In this document: positions 22,735 to 33,506 of the stretch, in pieces
Layout of the letters: each line of letters starts with the position of its first letter
Position numbering within the stretch: position 1 is the stretch's first letter
Source: Charina bottae
Taxonomy: Eukaryota > Chordata > Lepidosauria > Squamata > Charinaidae
Assembly: GCA_023362775.1 (NCBI GenBank)
Contig: JALMGJ010000003.1
Coordinates: forward strand, 183,911,725 to 183,975,724
DNA: 64,000 nt
Reading direction: 5' to 3'
The notes under the pieces: model-generated
The model's input: the letters and a program-made list of their open reading frames with translations, nothing else
Database searches by the model: none
What the model was told of the DNA's origin: nothing
Made by a program: the position numbers and the translations under genes

Positions 22735-24450
22735 TTTTCACAGTGCAGGAGAATGGGTAGTGGCAGGAATGCCTCCCTCCCAATAATATATTGAAATTGA
22801 GGGCTTGGTCATCCCCTCCCAACCTACCTAGAGATGGTGGAGGGCTATTAGGTCCCTCCAGTGTGAATGGAGTACTCCCTCCTGGGTGTGAGAGACAATG
22901 GAGGGAGTCCGGGATTGGATGGTTGTATGTGAGAACACTCACCTCCTGAGTGACAGATGGGGTGAGGAGTGGTGGATGAAGTGCCCCCCTGCTGACCAGT
23001 GAGAGAGGCCGAGGGGGGGAGGCACAGTGAATGTGTGGGTGATGGCTAGGCTCTGACAGCGCAGAGAGCGTGAGCTGGTGCACTGCGGGGTCTGATATCG
23101 CCCTGTGGTTGAGTATGTGTGGGGATGTATGAGTGGATGGAAGGACCCTTACTTCTAACCAGGGATTCCAGAGGTCCAGGATTGGGGGCAAATGGACTTA
23201 GAGACTCTGGGCATTGTAGGGCAAGTCATGTTATTGAGGTGGTGATGGGCCGGGGATGCTATGATGGGGCCATCTTCAGGGAAGATGCCCCTGGTGTTTG
23301 TTACCTGTGGCATGTTCTGGCCCTCTGGGCTCATACCCAGGCCCTGGACAGCAGACTCATGGGGGCCCTGGTCTCCGGCTGCTACTTCTTAATGCCAGGT
23401 CAGTCAACAACAAGGCCCCCCTCATATGTGATTTGATCACTGAGGAGGGGGCAGACCTGGCATGTATCATCGAGACCTGGCTGGGCCTGGAAGGAGGGGT
23501 GCCCCTTTTGGAGATGTGCCCAGCCAGGTTTCGAGTATGACACCAGCTGAGAGACCAGGGCAGGGGAGGAGGGGTGGCGGTTGTCATCTGGGAATCTCTA
23601 GTGGCCTTCAGGGGCACTGCTCCACAAGTGGCCAGTTGTGAGACCCTGTTTTTCAAGTTGGGTTCCCGAGAACAGTTGGGAGTGTTGCTACTGTACCAGC
23701 CTCCCTGCTGTGTAGCAACCTCCCTGCCTGAGCTGCTGGAGGCCATCTCAGGATTGTCAGTGGAGTTCCCCAGACTTATGGTTCTGGGGGACTTCAACCT
23801 GCCATCCCTGGGGCATGCCTTGGAGGTGGCTCGGGAGTTCATGGCTACCATGGCAGCCATGGGCCTGTCCCAGATTATTCGGGACCTGACTTGGGACAGT
23901 GGGGTGCCACAGGGTTTGGTTCTCTCTCCACTCCTCTTCAACATCTACATGAAACCACTGGGTAAGTTCATCCGTCACTATGGGATGAGGTATCATCAAT
24001 ACGCTGATGATACCCAATTATACATCTCCATCCCGGGTAAGGTAAGTGATGCTGTGACCACCCTCTCTCGGTGTCTGGTAGCTGTGGGGGTCTGGATGGG
24101 GAACAATAGACTTCAGTTGAAACCCGGTAAGACGGAGTGGCTGTGGGTTAATGGCTCCTCTGTATCCAGGAAATTGTCATCTTTAGTTCTGGATGGGGTT
24201 GCACTGCCCCAGACAGACCCGGTGTGGAATCTGAGGGTCCTTCTAGACTCACAAAGGCACCAGAAGGTGGAAGTCATGGGCAGGAGGACCTTTGCCCAAC
24301 TTCGTGTTGTGTGCTTGTTACGTCCTTTCCTGGATCGGGATGCCCTCCGAACAGTCACTCATGCCCTGGTCATCTCCCATATAGACTATTGCAATGCACT
24401 CTACATTTATGTAGTCCCCAGGACTCCCTCTTGGGGGAGTTGGGCGAAAA

Positions 24451-24489
<39 letters not shown>

Positions 24490-24490
24490 A
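22735..24490 (+). mobile_element. L2/CR1-type LINE, internally deleted, with (TAAA)n tail
   Basis: A GC-rich 5' part (to about 23290) is followed by endonuclease and RT coding sequence and a short 3' end, ttgggggagttgggcgaaaa, then (TAAA)n at 24450-24490, typical of L2-like elements. The body is about 1.75 kb rather than the several kb of an intact element. The left boundary is approximate; no clear TSD was found. Confidence 0.75.
23298..24461 (+). pseudogene. LINE ORF2 remnant: endonuclease fused to C-terminal RT
   Basis: One reading frame spans the region, with a single in-frame TGA at 23538-23540. The AP-type endonuclease portion has LLLLNARSVNNKAPLICDLI, IIETWLG and VLGDFNLP. Near 23885 it switches without a frameshift to the RT block [18 protein letters not shown], then YADDTQLY (motif C, intact Asp pair) and the thumb region [14 protein letters not shown]. 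The N-terminal half of RT, with motif A, and the rest of the endonuclease are missing, so it cannot reverse transcribe. Similarity is to vertebrate L2-clade proteins. Confidence 0.85.
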
Positions 24491-24646
24491 CAAACAAACA
24501 AACAAATACATTTATATATTGTATTTGTATTTATATTTTATATACTATTTATGGTTATTGTTTTTAACTTGTTAGCTTTATTGTAAACCACCAAGAGTCC
24601 CTCTTCTGGGGTGAGATGGGCTGTGGCAAAATTTGAAAAACAAACA
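24491..24646 (+). mobile_element. LINE 3'-end fragment (L2/CR1-type)
   Basis: The stretch ...ttattgtaaaccaccaagagtccctcttctggggtgagatgggc is a second, diverged LINE 3' end directly downstream of the first, followed by a CAAA run. Confidence 0.55.
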
Positions 24647-26200
24647 AACACTATGTATTTCCTCTTCTAGCAAAAATTGTTCCGGAGGAAAGGGTATGCT
24701 GTGGGTAGACAAGAAACCTGTAAGATAAAGTACTACTTAAAAATGCAGCAGCACTTGTCAAAGTACTGCTTGACACAAAGGTGTAGTAAGGAGATCTTTA
24801 ATGTGGTGTGGTATAGGTGTATTCATTATTCTGTACCAATCAATTGTTTCAATGTCTGCAGGAACGAGAGAGAGAGAGAGAGATAAATATGTTGTGCAGC
24901 ACTAGATTGCTACATGGCCATTGAGTCTCTAAATGAATTTAGCACATCTAGTCTCAGATTAGACTAATGGAATGATGTCCAGAATAGAATATAGAGATGC
25001 TCTGATACCTTCCTCTCTGATTTTCTTGAAACTATAGTAGCCACTTCGGTCCATATGAGCAATTTTATCCATAAGACAAAGTGGTTGTGGGGACCTGATA
25101 CGCTGAAGGAATTTCACTGTCTGAAAGCGTTCTGCTTCTTTGATCAAAGACTTTGGGGAGCAATTTGCCTTTTGGTTCCAGACATCTTCTACGACAAGGC
25201 CAAAGCTTCAACAGGATCCCCCAAAGAATTTCAGAACATCTGTGGATGATGATGATGATTGCAGGTACTCCATTCCTGGGAAGTTTTCAGATAGACTGCA
25301 TGTCTAAACTCATCACATCATGATCTTTCTGTAAGAATATAACTACGATTGTTTCCTCTATCCACACAGCATAGTCTCTTAGCCTTGGATAGAACACCAG
25401 TTCTGGCCTTTCGTATATATAGAGGGCAGAGGTACATAATCTGAAGCCTTGGAGGCAACCTCTAAAGATCTTCAGAAGTTGTTACCAACCTGAAATTTTA
25501 AATGTGGTAAACTAGGAACATTATTAACTTCCTAATTACATGTTTCAAGCATAATCATATTAACCACGTCTCATTTTAATTAAATGTAAATAAATTCAAA
25601 TTTTGCTTAGTTTTTTTTCCTCACCCTCAGTACTAATTTTTGAAGCGTGACCCGGAGCATACCACTCCTAATTTAATTGCCGTAACTAAAACATAAAAAT
25701 AGAACTATCAAAATTACAGTAAATTGTGTAAATCAGCACCCAAGGAGCAGTTAGCTGTTCTGTACAATAAAATACAGTGCAGAAAAAAAATGATTGGGAG
25801 AAAGCCAAAAGATAGTGTTAATTTCAAGTAAAATTAGTTCAGCATCTCAGTTCCTGATTCTGCTTCTGCTGTCAGCACTGATTTTTCTGTCAACTTCTTT
25901 TTTCTCTTCCAGACCAGGTAATAAAAGCCTATCCTGGAAATGGAAAGGATATGTTGCATGGTCCAAATACAGTATATGAAGAGTCCCTTCTACCCATAGT
26001 TGGCTCATAACACCAGAGGGGTGCAAGGTGTGATGGGCCAGTGATTATTGCACAACCAAGAACAGTGGTTGCCATCTCCTGATTGGTGTAAAATTTATTG
26101 GTGTGCAGCCATGGCAATGTGTTCCAAATGAACCTCAAATGATTTAATCACATATGGAGCCACTGACACATGGGTTTTGGCTGTCACTAGGACACTGATG
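24647..26200. other. Non-coding stretch, no gene recognised
   Basis: A short (GA)n is at 24864-24884. Open frames at 24959-25250 on both strands resemble no family I know and overlap each other. Nothing else was recognised. Confidence 0.4.
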
Positions 26201-26954
26201 AAAAGTGTATGACTGGATGTCCCTGTTGCAGCCCTGGTGGCTACCAGCATATCACACAAGCCTGAAATATGAGAGATTATCAAGAAATTTGCAGCAACAA
26301 AGGACACTGTTAGCTTTGCCACATGGAACGTCTTAGGTGACACCCAGGTGGGGAAATTGGAGCAAGTCTGAACCAAATTGCTGAAATACATATAATATTG
26401 AGCTGTTGTTTTAACTGAACTTCAATAGCCTGGATCTGGAACACAAAAAACTAAGAAAGTTATTTTTTTGTCAATTTGAAATGCATGTATCTATATACCA
26501 CTGTGGTGAATGTCTGCTATGGGGAGTAGGATTCATAGTCAACAATAGGTGCAACAAATCTATAACATTATTTGAAGCAGTATTATCATTTCAACCCTCA
26601 ATGGAACTGTACTGATTACCATTGTTGGAGCTTATGCACCAACAGAGGTGAGCAGTGATGACAAAAAAGCCCATTTTTTACACTGAACTACAAAACATCA
26701 TAAATTAAGCCCCCCTCTTCTTGACAGAACATGATCTAAACACACACATTGGAAAATTGTGGCTTGGCTGGGTAAAGTCATGGGCAAATTTCGGTCAGAA
26801 TGAACAATAATGGGCTGTGCTTTGCTTTATTAAATACTCTAGTAATTTGCAACAGCTTATTCAGGCACCCATTCATCGATTAACTTGGTGCTCAGAAGCA
26901 CTAAATGCTTTTTCTGTGATCAATTATTTCATGATAGGCAAGTATTTTAAGTTG

Positions 26955-27310
26955 CTGTTAATTAATTAATTAATTAATTTTTAATATCCCACCTTTATTA
27001 TTTTATAAATAACTCAAGGCAGCAAACATACCTACTACTCCTTCCTCCTCCTATTCTCCCCACAACAACCCTGTGAGGTGAGTTGGGCTGAGAGAGTGAC
27101 TGTCCCAAGGTCACCCAGCCAGCTTTCATGCCCAAGGCAGGACTAGAACTCTCAGTCTCCTGGTTTGCCATTGGCTCCTTCCTAGGACTGAGAGACAGGG
27201 ACTGGGCCAAGGTCACCCAGCCAGCTTTCATGCCTAAGGCAGGACTAGAACTCACAGACTCCTGGTTTCTAGCCCAGCACCTTAACCACTAGACCAAACT
27301 GGCTCTCTTG
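26955..27310 (-). mobile_element. Second tRNA-derived SINE family, with internal duplication
   Basis: On the minus strand it starts gagccagtttggtctagtgg (A-box-like), with B-box-like gagttctagtcc and then ggctgggtgaccttgg. The middle part, 'ctagtcctgcctt...gtcacc' to the 'caaaccaggag' block, occurs twice, so part of the head is tandemly duplicated. The 3' end reads gggatattaaaaattaatta. It differs from the Sauria-type family. Confidence 0.7.
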
Positions 27311-27409
27311 ATGATGTCTGCTGAGAAGTATAGAAGAAGGGTCTGACCAACATCTGGTTCAGTGCAAGATCAAACTGAACTTGAAACTGCACCTCAATAC
27401 CACGTACAG

Positions 27410-27618
27410 CTCAGCTCCAGCTGAACTTATTGATATCTCAACAATCCCTTCCCCCCGAGGCGAGGCTGGCTCCAACCCTGTTAGCTTTTGAGAAGGCCCT
27501 TAAAACATGTTTTTTGTCAACTGGCCTGGGGATCCATGAAGTGAAGCCTGCTACAGTAGATTACCTGCTGGTATGTATGTATGTATGTATGTATGTATGT
27601 ATGTATGTATGTATGCAT

Positions 27619-27649
<31 letters not shown>

Positions 27650-27985
27650 TTTTTCATATTTATACCCCGCCTATCCCCTCCCTATCGGAGGACTCTAGGC
27701 AGTTTACAATATCACACATCCAATTACTAACAATTCATATATTTATTTTTTAACAATGTTGCAACCGTGCGCTTAGGAAAGGGGTAAGGGAACCGACACT
27801 TGATTGGTTATTTGGAATGCACTCTCTGTACGTCTTTTTTTTTGCCATTTTTTAATCTTTTAAATTTAGTTTGGTTGTATTTTTTATGGTTTATATGTAT
27901 TTGGACTATTTTATTATGTACACTGCCCAGAGTCACTATGTGAGATGGGCGTCTATATAAATGTGATAAATAAATAAATAAAAAT
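27410..27985. mobile_element. Cluster of L2/CR1-type LINE 3' ends and tetranucleotide repeats
   Basis: A plus-strand LINE 3' UTR piece at 27440-27560 precedes (TGTA)n then (TTTA)n at 27570-27652. A minus-strand 3' end follows (ataccccgcctatcccctcc, 27660-27710). Another plus-strand 3' end, ending cactgcccagagtcac...gataaataaataaa, lies at 27790-27985. Confidence 0.6.
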
Positions 27986-29560
27986 ACTAAGAAGTGGTTC
28001 AGATAGAATTGCACAACAGATTCACTGCAACCAAAGATGATGACGATGGAAGGAGCAGTGATTTGAACTCAGAGACACCATCAACAATGTGACAGAAACT
28101 ATCTTCCCTAACATGGACAAAAGATAGTGTTTAAAATGGGTAACAGATGACACCACTGACACGATACAAGAGAGAAATATGGCTAAGCTTGCAAATCCAA
28201 TGAAGACAAAGGATGTGACAAAACAAATTTGCAAAAAGCTGGAAAGTGGAAAGGAGACCTTTTTGGAAGACATAGCTGTAGAGATGGAGGCAGCAGCTTA
28301 GCACAGTAACAATGGCCACTCATTTCAACCTTGAAAACACTGTCAGACAAACACGGCTGATCCAGCACAAGCATCCAGTATGTGACAGGGCAAGTTGTTA
28401 AAATGACAGCTGAAGGGCTACAATGCTGGAGACTGCATTGTTATTTACTCTGAAATTGTTACTCACCAGCAGCATTAGACCAGGAACTATATGATCCAGG
28501 GCCACCTTCTAATATTGTATAGGAAGTGAAGCCAAGCTAAAGAGAGATTGCTGAAGCTATCAAAATGACAGCTGCAGCACCTGACCAAGTCACTGTGGAG
28601 GTGATGAAGTTCAGGGGGCCTCTAGTAGTTAATTATATTCACAGGCTATGCTCAGTGTTATGAAAAGAATGCAACCCACTTGACTGGGAATGTGCTGCTA
28701 TTGTGTTGTGTTTAAAAAGGGTGATAAAACAAAATGTAAAAATGATTGCAGAATCAGCCTCCTGTCCATAGTTAGAAAGGTCCTTCCATAAGTGATCAGG
28801 GCATGGCTACAGCCATAGAGATAATTTTCCACCAAGGAAGATCAATGTGGCGTTAGATTGGGTCATGGCTGTGTGGACCAAATATTCAGTACTTGAGGTG
28901 TGCGTATGGTGTGGAAAACTATTGCTATTGATTTCAAAAGTGCCTTTCTTGATGTCACCAGGATTCCATGTGGCAAGCTCTTTAAGAGCTTTAAGCAAAA
29001 CCATCGGAGTCGTGTCTGCATTTTATGATGGCACCATTTGCAGAGATAAAGTGCACGGTTACAAAGTCCCTTCACAGTCAAATCAGGAGTGGGACAAGCA
29101 TATGGATAAAGGGGAAGAGCCTTGGTGGGTGTACAAGAGTTCAGTGTGGATAATCTTACCTTCCAGATACAGCGTATGCCAATTATATTGCTTCCATACA
29201 GGAATCGGGACTAAAGTCTCAGGAGCTATTGGATGTCAAAAGTAATACAGCAGAGGTGCTTGGACTACAGACAAATGTAAAGATGACTAAGTCCAGGTCA
29301 ACTGATGGCACACAAATTAACTTTGCCCTTAGAGGTGAACTTGTTGAGAAGGTGTATAAGTTCAAAGACCTAGGCTTTTTGATCTCCGTGTTAACAATTG
29401 CGACATCTGATGTTGTTGCAGAAATTGGCAGTGCTCAGCAGCTGTTGCCAGCCTATACTGGTGCCACTGGAAGAAGAAAAATGTCGGCCTAAAAATAAGG
29501 ATTTGAGTATTCGAAACAGCCATCATGCCAGTGCTCTATGTATTTCTAGGTGCATATTAA

Positions 29561-32500
29561 GTCAGTTGGTGTATTTATTTTAGTCTTTTACCAGCATAAA
29601 GTGTGAAATTAAACAATACAAAATTAATCCCAAGGGAATTAGTCTATAATCATGGAAAATAGAGTAAATTGTAATGCAAGTTTACATGCAAATGCCCCAA
29701 TTACAAAAACCTTTGCATTTCCCAATGTTGCTTGCTTTCTTGTTTGTGGATTTTTAGAAACGATGTTTCAACTCCTTCTGCCTCGACCTTAACATTCATT
29801 TATAAAGCTTGTGGGTTTGTTCAGAAGCTTTTATTAAAAAAAAAAAAGTAGTAACCTTCAGCAGACATTCAGCAGACCCTGGCAAAGATTTGATTGAAGA
29901 AAGATTGATTCTCTAAAGTCTGAATGGTCAAACATGCACTGCATTTGCTGTGCTTCATTGCTATATCCTACAAAGTATTTTCAAGCTGGCTATCCTAATG
30001 AGCTTATTAGTAAGAGGCTGAAAGAATCACAGATTGTCTGTCAAGAAATACTGTCAGTCACATGCTGTTAGCAGTTCTACTATGATTTAGGCAACACATG
30101 TAGAAAAAGGAGAATGGTGCTAAAAATAAATATACAACAAAACCAGAAGTGTTATTGCCTTAGACTTCTGCCAGTGTATCAACGTGGAATCAAATGTGGC
30201 AGAAAAGATCCTTGCTGCAAAGAGAAATAAGTTCTACATGAGGAAGCCATCAAATATTACAGAGAGATCCTCTCTTTCCCTCAGCATGCTGAGGTATATA
30301 AGAAATGGGCATCATAAAATTACAGACCATGGAATGAGTATATATAGGATAATATGTGGCGAGAGGGAGAAATACTGTAAATTACAATTAACATTAGAAA
30401 CAATCTTGTTTGTTTCTATTCCAAGCTAGGTTATTCGGTTACATAGCCCCAGATAGTCTCTTTTCTGATTGGCAGGAATTCCCTCTACTGTCTTAAGGAT
30501 GAGTCATTCCCTTCACTGTGAATTGAACTGTCTTGAATTGGATCTACTGGGGAATCGTCTCCTGAAAGCAAAACATGGGATTGCTCCATTGCTAACCCTG
30601 TAGACAGGGATTTTCTTTTTCTTTCTTTTTGAACGTGCATATAGACAGTTTTATTCCTGGTTATTGTATTTTTAGCTTAGGTACCCATATCAGCCAGGAA
30701 AGTTGAAACAGGAAGAGGAAAAGAGCAGTACCCTTTCATCGTCACTCTTACCTGTCTGATTTTCAGTTCTGATAGTCACAACTTCTTGCTTTTTAAAATA
30801 AAAATAAAGTAGTGAACCAGGGCAACTGTAGGGGCTTCTTAGGAATCAAGAGAGAACTGCCTGGGTGCTGATCTGTCTGCGGGCATGCATTAAAGACTTT
30901 AATTTCAATTACAGAAAGACAAGACAAGTTGCACATTTATGGTAGTATACAGTGATCTCTTCAGCCAGAAACTGCATGTTTATTATAGGATCCAGTTTCA
31001 ATCCATAAGGAGAACTCAGGCTTCATGAAGAAACAAAGAGTGGAAAAAACTTGATTATCTAGCAGGAATACAGACATTTGATTATTTGTAGAGCCTGGGC
31101 TTACCAGATTGGGATAAGTATTACAGGTTAATGCTGCAAAGCAAGAATGCCCGTGGAGGTGGGGTGGGGGAAGCTAGACTTTGCCTTTTAGTTGTATGCT
31201 GGGTTGTCACATTCCCAAAATTGGATGAGGCCAGAACAAACAAACTAGTGGCACTAGGACAAAATCTAAAAAGGATTTAATTTGTTTTAATGTAACTTTA
31301 ATTGCATTAAATTGATTACATTTAGTTAATATTATTACTCCCTATGTAATTAATCAGTTTCTCTTTCTCTCTGGCTCTCATCTTGTTTCGTGTCAGAAAT
31401 GCAGGAAATAAAAAAGGGAAAATATTAATTAAAATTTAAAAAGTTAAAACATTTAATAAAAATATTAAATGTATATAACTCTACCCCAGTGCCAATTGCT
31501 AATCCTTCCAATCCAGAATGCAGGAAATGTCTCCCTGGCTGAAACTTATAATTCAGTGGCAAATTGTGGAGAGGCAATGGGGAGGGATATGCAAGAATTT
31601 AAGAACAGAAACTGAAACAATTCTTTTAGGGCTCACTTTGGTTCAAAGTTGTTCTTAATTAATCAGCCTCCTAAGAGTGTAACTCATGTTGCAAGATTTT
31701 TCTTTCCAACAAAAATAACCATTTATTCAGAAACACTTTTGATATAATTGTGCAAGTTTTAAATACAAATTTGCTCTCCCACTTGGCTTAATTTAATTTC
31801 TATTTAATACACCCAGATTCTGAATATCACAACTCTACATGTTCTAAATGCAATTTTAAATCAATGGACAAAAATACTACTTCCAGCCCAGTAAAAGATC
31901 TCCTATTAAAAAAAGACAAAGCTATTGATTAATCTGATTGTGCCTGTTTACTAAACTTGTGTGTGTGTGTCTTTTTCTCGGTAAAGATAATATAGCAAGT
32001 CTTTATTTGCTCAGCCTCCTGCTTTGTTATGCTATAAGTGATGTAGGAACTCTACCCAAGCTTAATAAAAGGCGCTAGGGCCATTTCTTCTGATCTGTGA
32101 AGGCCAGAGGGATTTGACTACACTTTTGGGAAAGAGCAGATTGCACCCCATGAAAATAGGTCAGCAATGGATGAGCTTAACCCCGCATTTTAGTGTAGCA
32201 GAGTTCTGCCCCATCTGCTGTTCTCAGGCATAATGAAGCCCTGTGTGAGGTTTTGTTGGGAATATTCTATGCATCTCATTTCAGGTAATTGGAAAATGCC
32301 CTCCAAAGGTGACCCCATGAAGTATGTTTCACAAATCCTCACTGAAATACATTAATACACATTGCAGGATTCTCAATCTTCAAGTCAGGAGAGATAAAAC
32401 TAATTGGTTGATGAAAAGTGTTGAAAAATGTTAGATATTAGGTGTCATCTCTAGGTACTTGTCCTAGCTCTGGGGGTGGGGGTGATCTTAACGTGGCACC

Positions 32501-32634
32501 TGTAAATGCCAATGGGGCTGCAGACACTCCCTTACCACTAACTTGTAACCTGTTAAAAATGTAATCCCCAAAATCCTTCCAAAAAGATAAATATAAGCCT
32601 AGGTAATAGAGCATCCAAATGAGACAGCACATAG
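29561..32634. other. Non-coding stretch, nothing recognised
   Basis: AT-rich and apparently unique. No repeat family, long open frame or RNA gene was recognised. Confidence 0.45.
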
Positions 32635-32800
32635 CCAGTCTTGTCTCATCTCAGAGCTGGTCAGTACTTGAATGTAAGACCAGCAGAAAATCCCAACACT
32701 GTAGGCTAGACTGGAAAACACATCCTAGAAGAAGGCAATGGTAAACCATTGACTGACAGGATAATTTATGCTTAATCAGGGAAGGGTGTCTAGAGGGAAT
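32635..32800 (+). mobile_element. Diverged 5S-rRNA-derived SINE
   Basis: gtctcatctcagagctggtc ... agtacttgaatg...aaatcccaacactgtaggct keeps the order of 5S rRNA landmarks seen at 13480. The following 'gaaggcaatggtaaaccatt' body fits a retroposed SINE. It is strongly decayed. Confidence 0.6.
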
Positions 32801-33399
32801 GGCAATTAGTCTTCTTTTAAGTAATTATGACCTTCCTCCAAAGGCAGTCATCTTGTGAATGGGCAAACACTTCCAGTAGGCATTTTGTGATGGAATCCAC
32901 AATCTAAAATGTCAAATGTGCCATCCTTCTGTAAAGATAGTTGTTCTATCTTTTTGTTCTTTTATTCCAAAGATAGTTGTTCTATTTCTCTTTGTTAAGA
33001 AATAGTAAAAACGAAAATAAAACAGAACAGGATTTGCTTCTGTATGATAACTGAGATCAAGAAATACTTCTGAGATACTTTATGTCAATATGTTAGAAGA
33101 AAGGGTACTTCTTTAATCAGTCTTTTAAAGCTAGTTGGCTTGATGAATTGGGACAAAAACAACAACAACCCACCTTTGGAGTGAATAATTTGCCAAACCT
33201 TTGTTGGTAGAGGGACAAGAACTGGGACAGACTTCCTTAACAGCTTTTGATAAAGTAGCCTATAACAATATTAATAGTAACTCAGGGATTTGGGATCAGG
33301 ATGGTAAAGTAAGGTGAGGAAAATCACAAAGACCAACAGGCACCACCACATTTACAAAACAACAACAATCCTAATAGCCCTTACAGTTTGGAAGACTCT
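32801..33399. other. Non-coding spacer, nothing recognised
   Basis: Contains a short local repeat (agatagttgttctat, near 32936 and 32972). Nothing else was seen. Confidence 0.4.
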
Positions 33400-33411
33400 A
33401 TACTCCTCAGC

Positions 33412-33494
33412 GAGGACAGGAAGGCCTGGCGTGCTATGGTCCATGAGGTCACGAAGAGTCGGACACGACTAAACAACTGAACAAGAACAACAAC
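33412..33494 (+). mobile_element. Extreme 5'-truncated Bov-B (RTE) LINE insertion, 12-bp TSD
   Basis: The 83 bases gaggacaggaaggcctggcg ... agtcggacacgactaaacaactgaac are the typical Bov-B 3' end with a caacaac tail. The target duplication atactcctcagc is exact at 33400-33411 and 33495-33506. Confidence 0.85.
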
Positions 33495-33506
33495 ATACTC
33501 CTCAGC

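Larger units (their letters stand above)
26200..29560 (+). mobile_element. Decayed APE-type LINE split by later insertions
   Basis: Fragments in consistent order and strand: SFATWNVLGDTQVGKLEQV (endonuclease start, about 26316); an ITIVGAYAPTE block near 26618; an NSLFRHP block near 26851; SDQHLVQCKIKLNLKL near 27340; an RT block FKKGDKTKCKNDCRISLLSIVRKV near 28710; IDFKSAFLDVTRIP (motif A) near 28928; and a C-terminal region to about 29560. Many stops and frameshifts show age. Younger repeats interrupt it at 26955-27310 and 27410-27985. The clade is not assigned. Confidence 0.65.

Noticed and set aside
23357..23944. 195-codon minus-strand frame
   Set aside because: Antisense shadow of the LINE endonuclease; no independent coding signal.
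24959..25249. Open frames on both strands near 25.1 kb as a possible exon or processed pseudogene
   Set aside because: The two strands overlap, no family is recognisable, and there are no splice sites or poly-A tail that I could support.
30184..30429. 81-codon frame as a host exon
   Set aside because: No recognisable domain, no neighbouring exons and no clear splice signals; length is within chance expectation.
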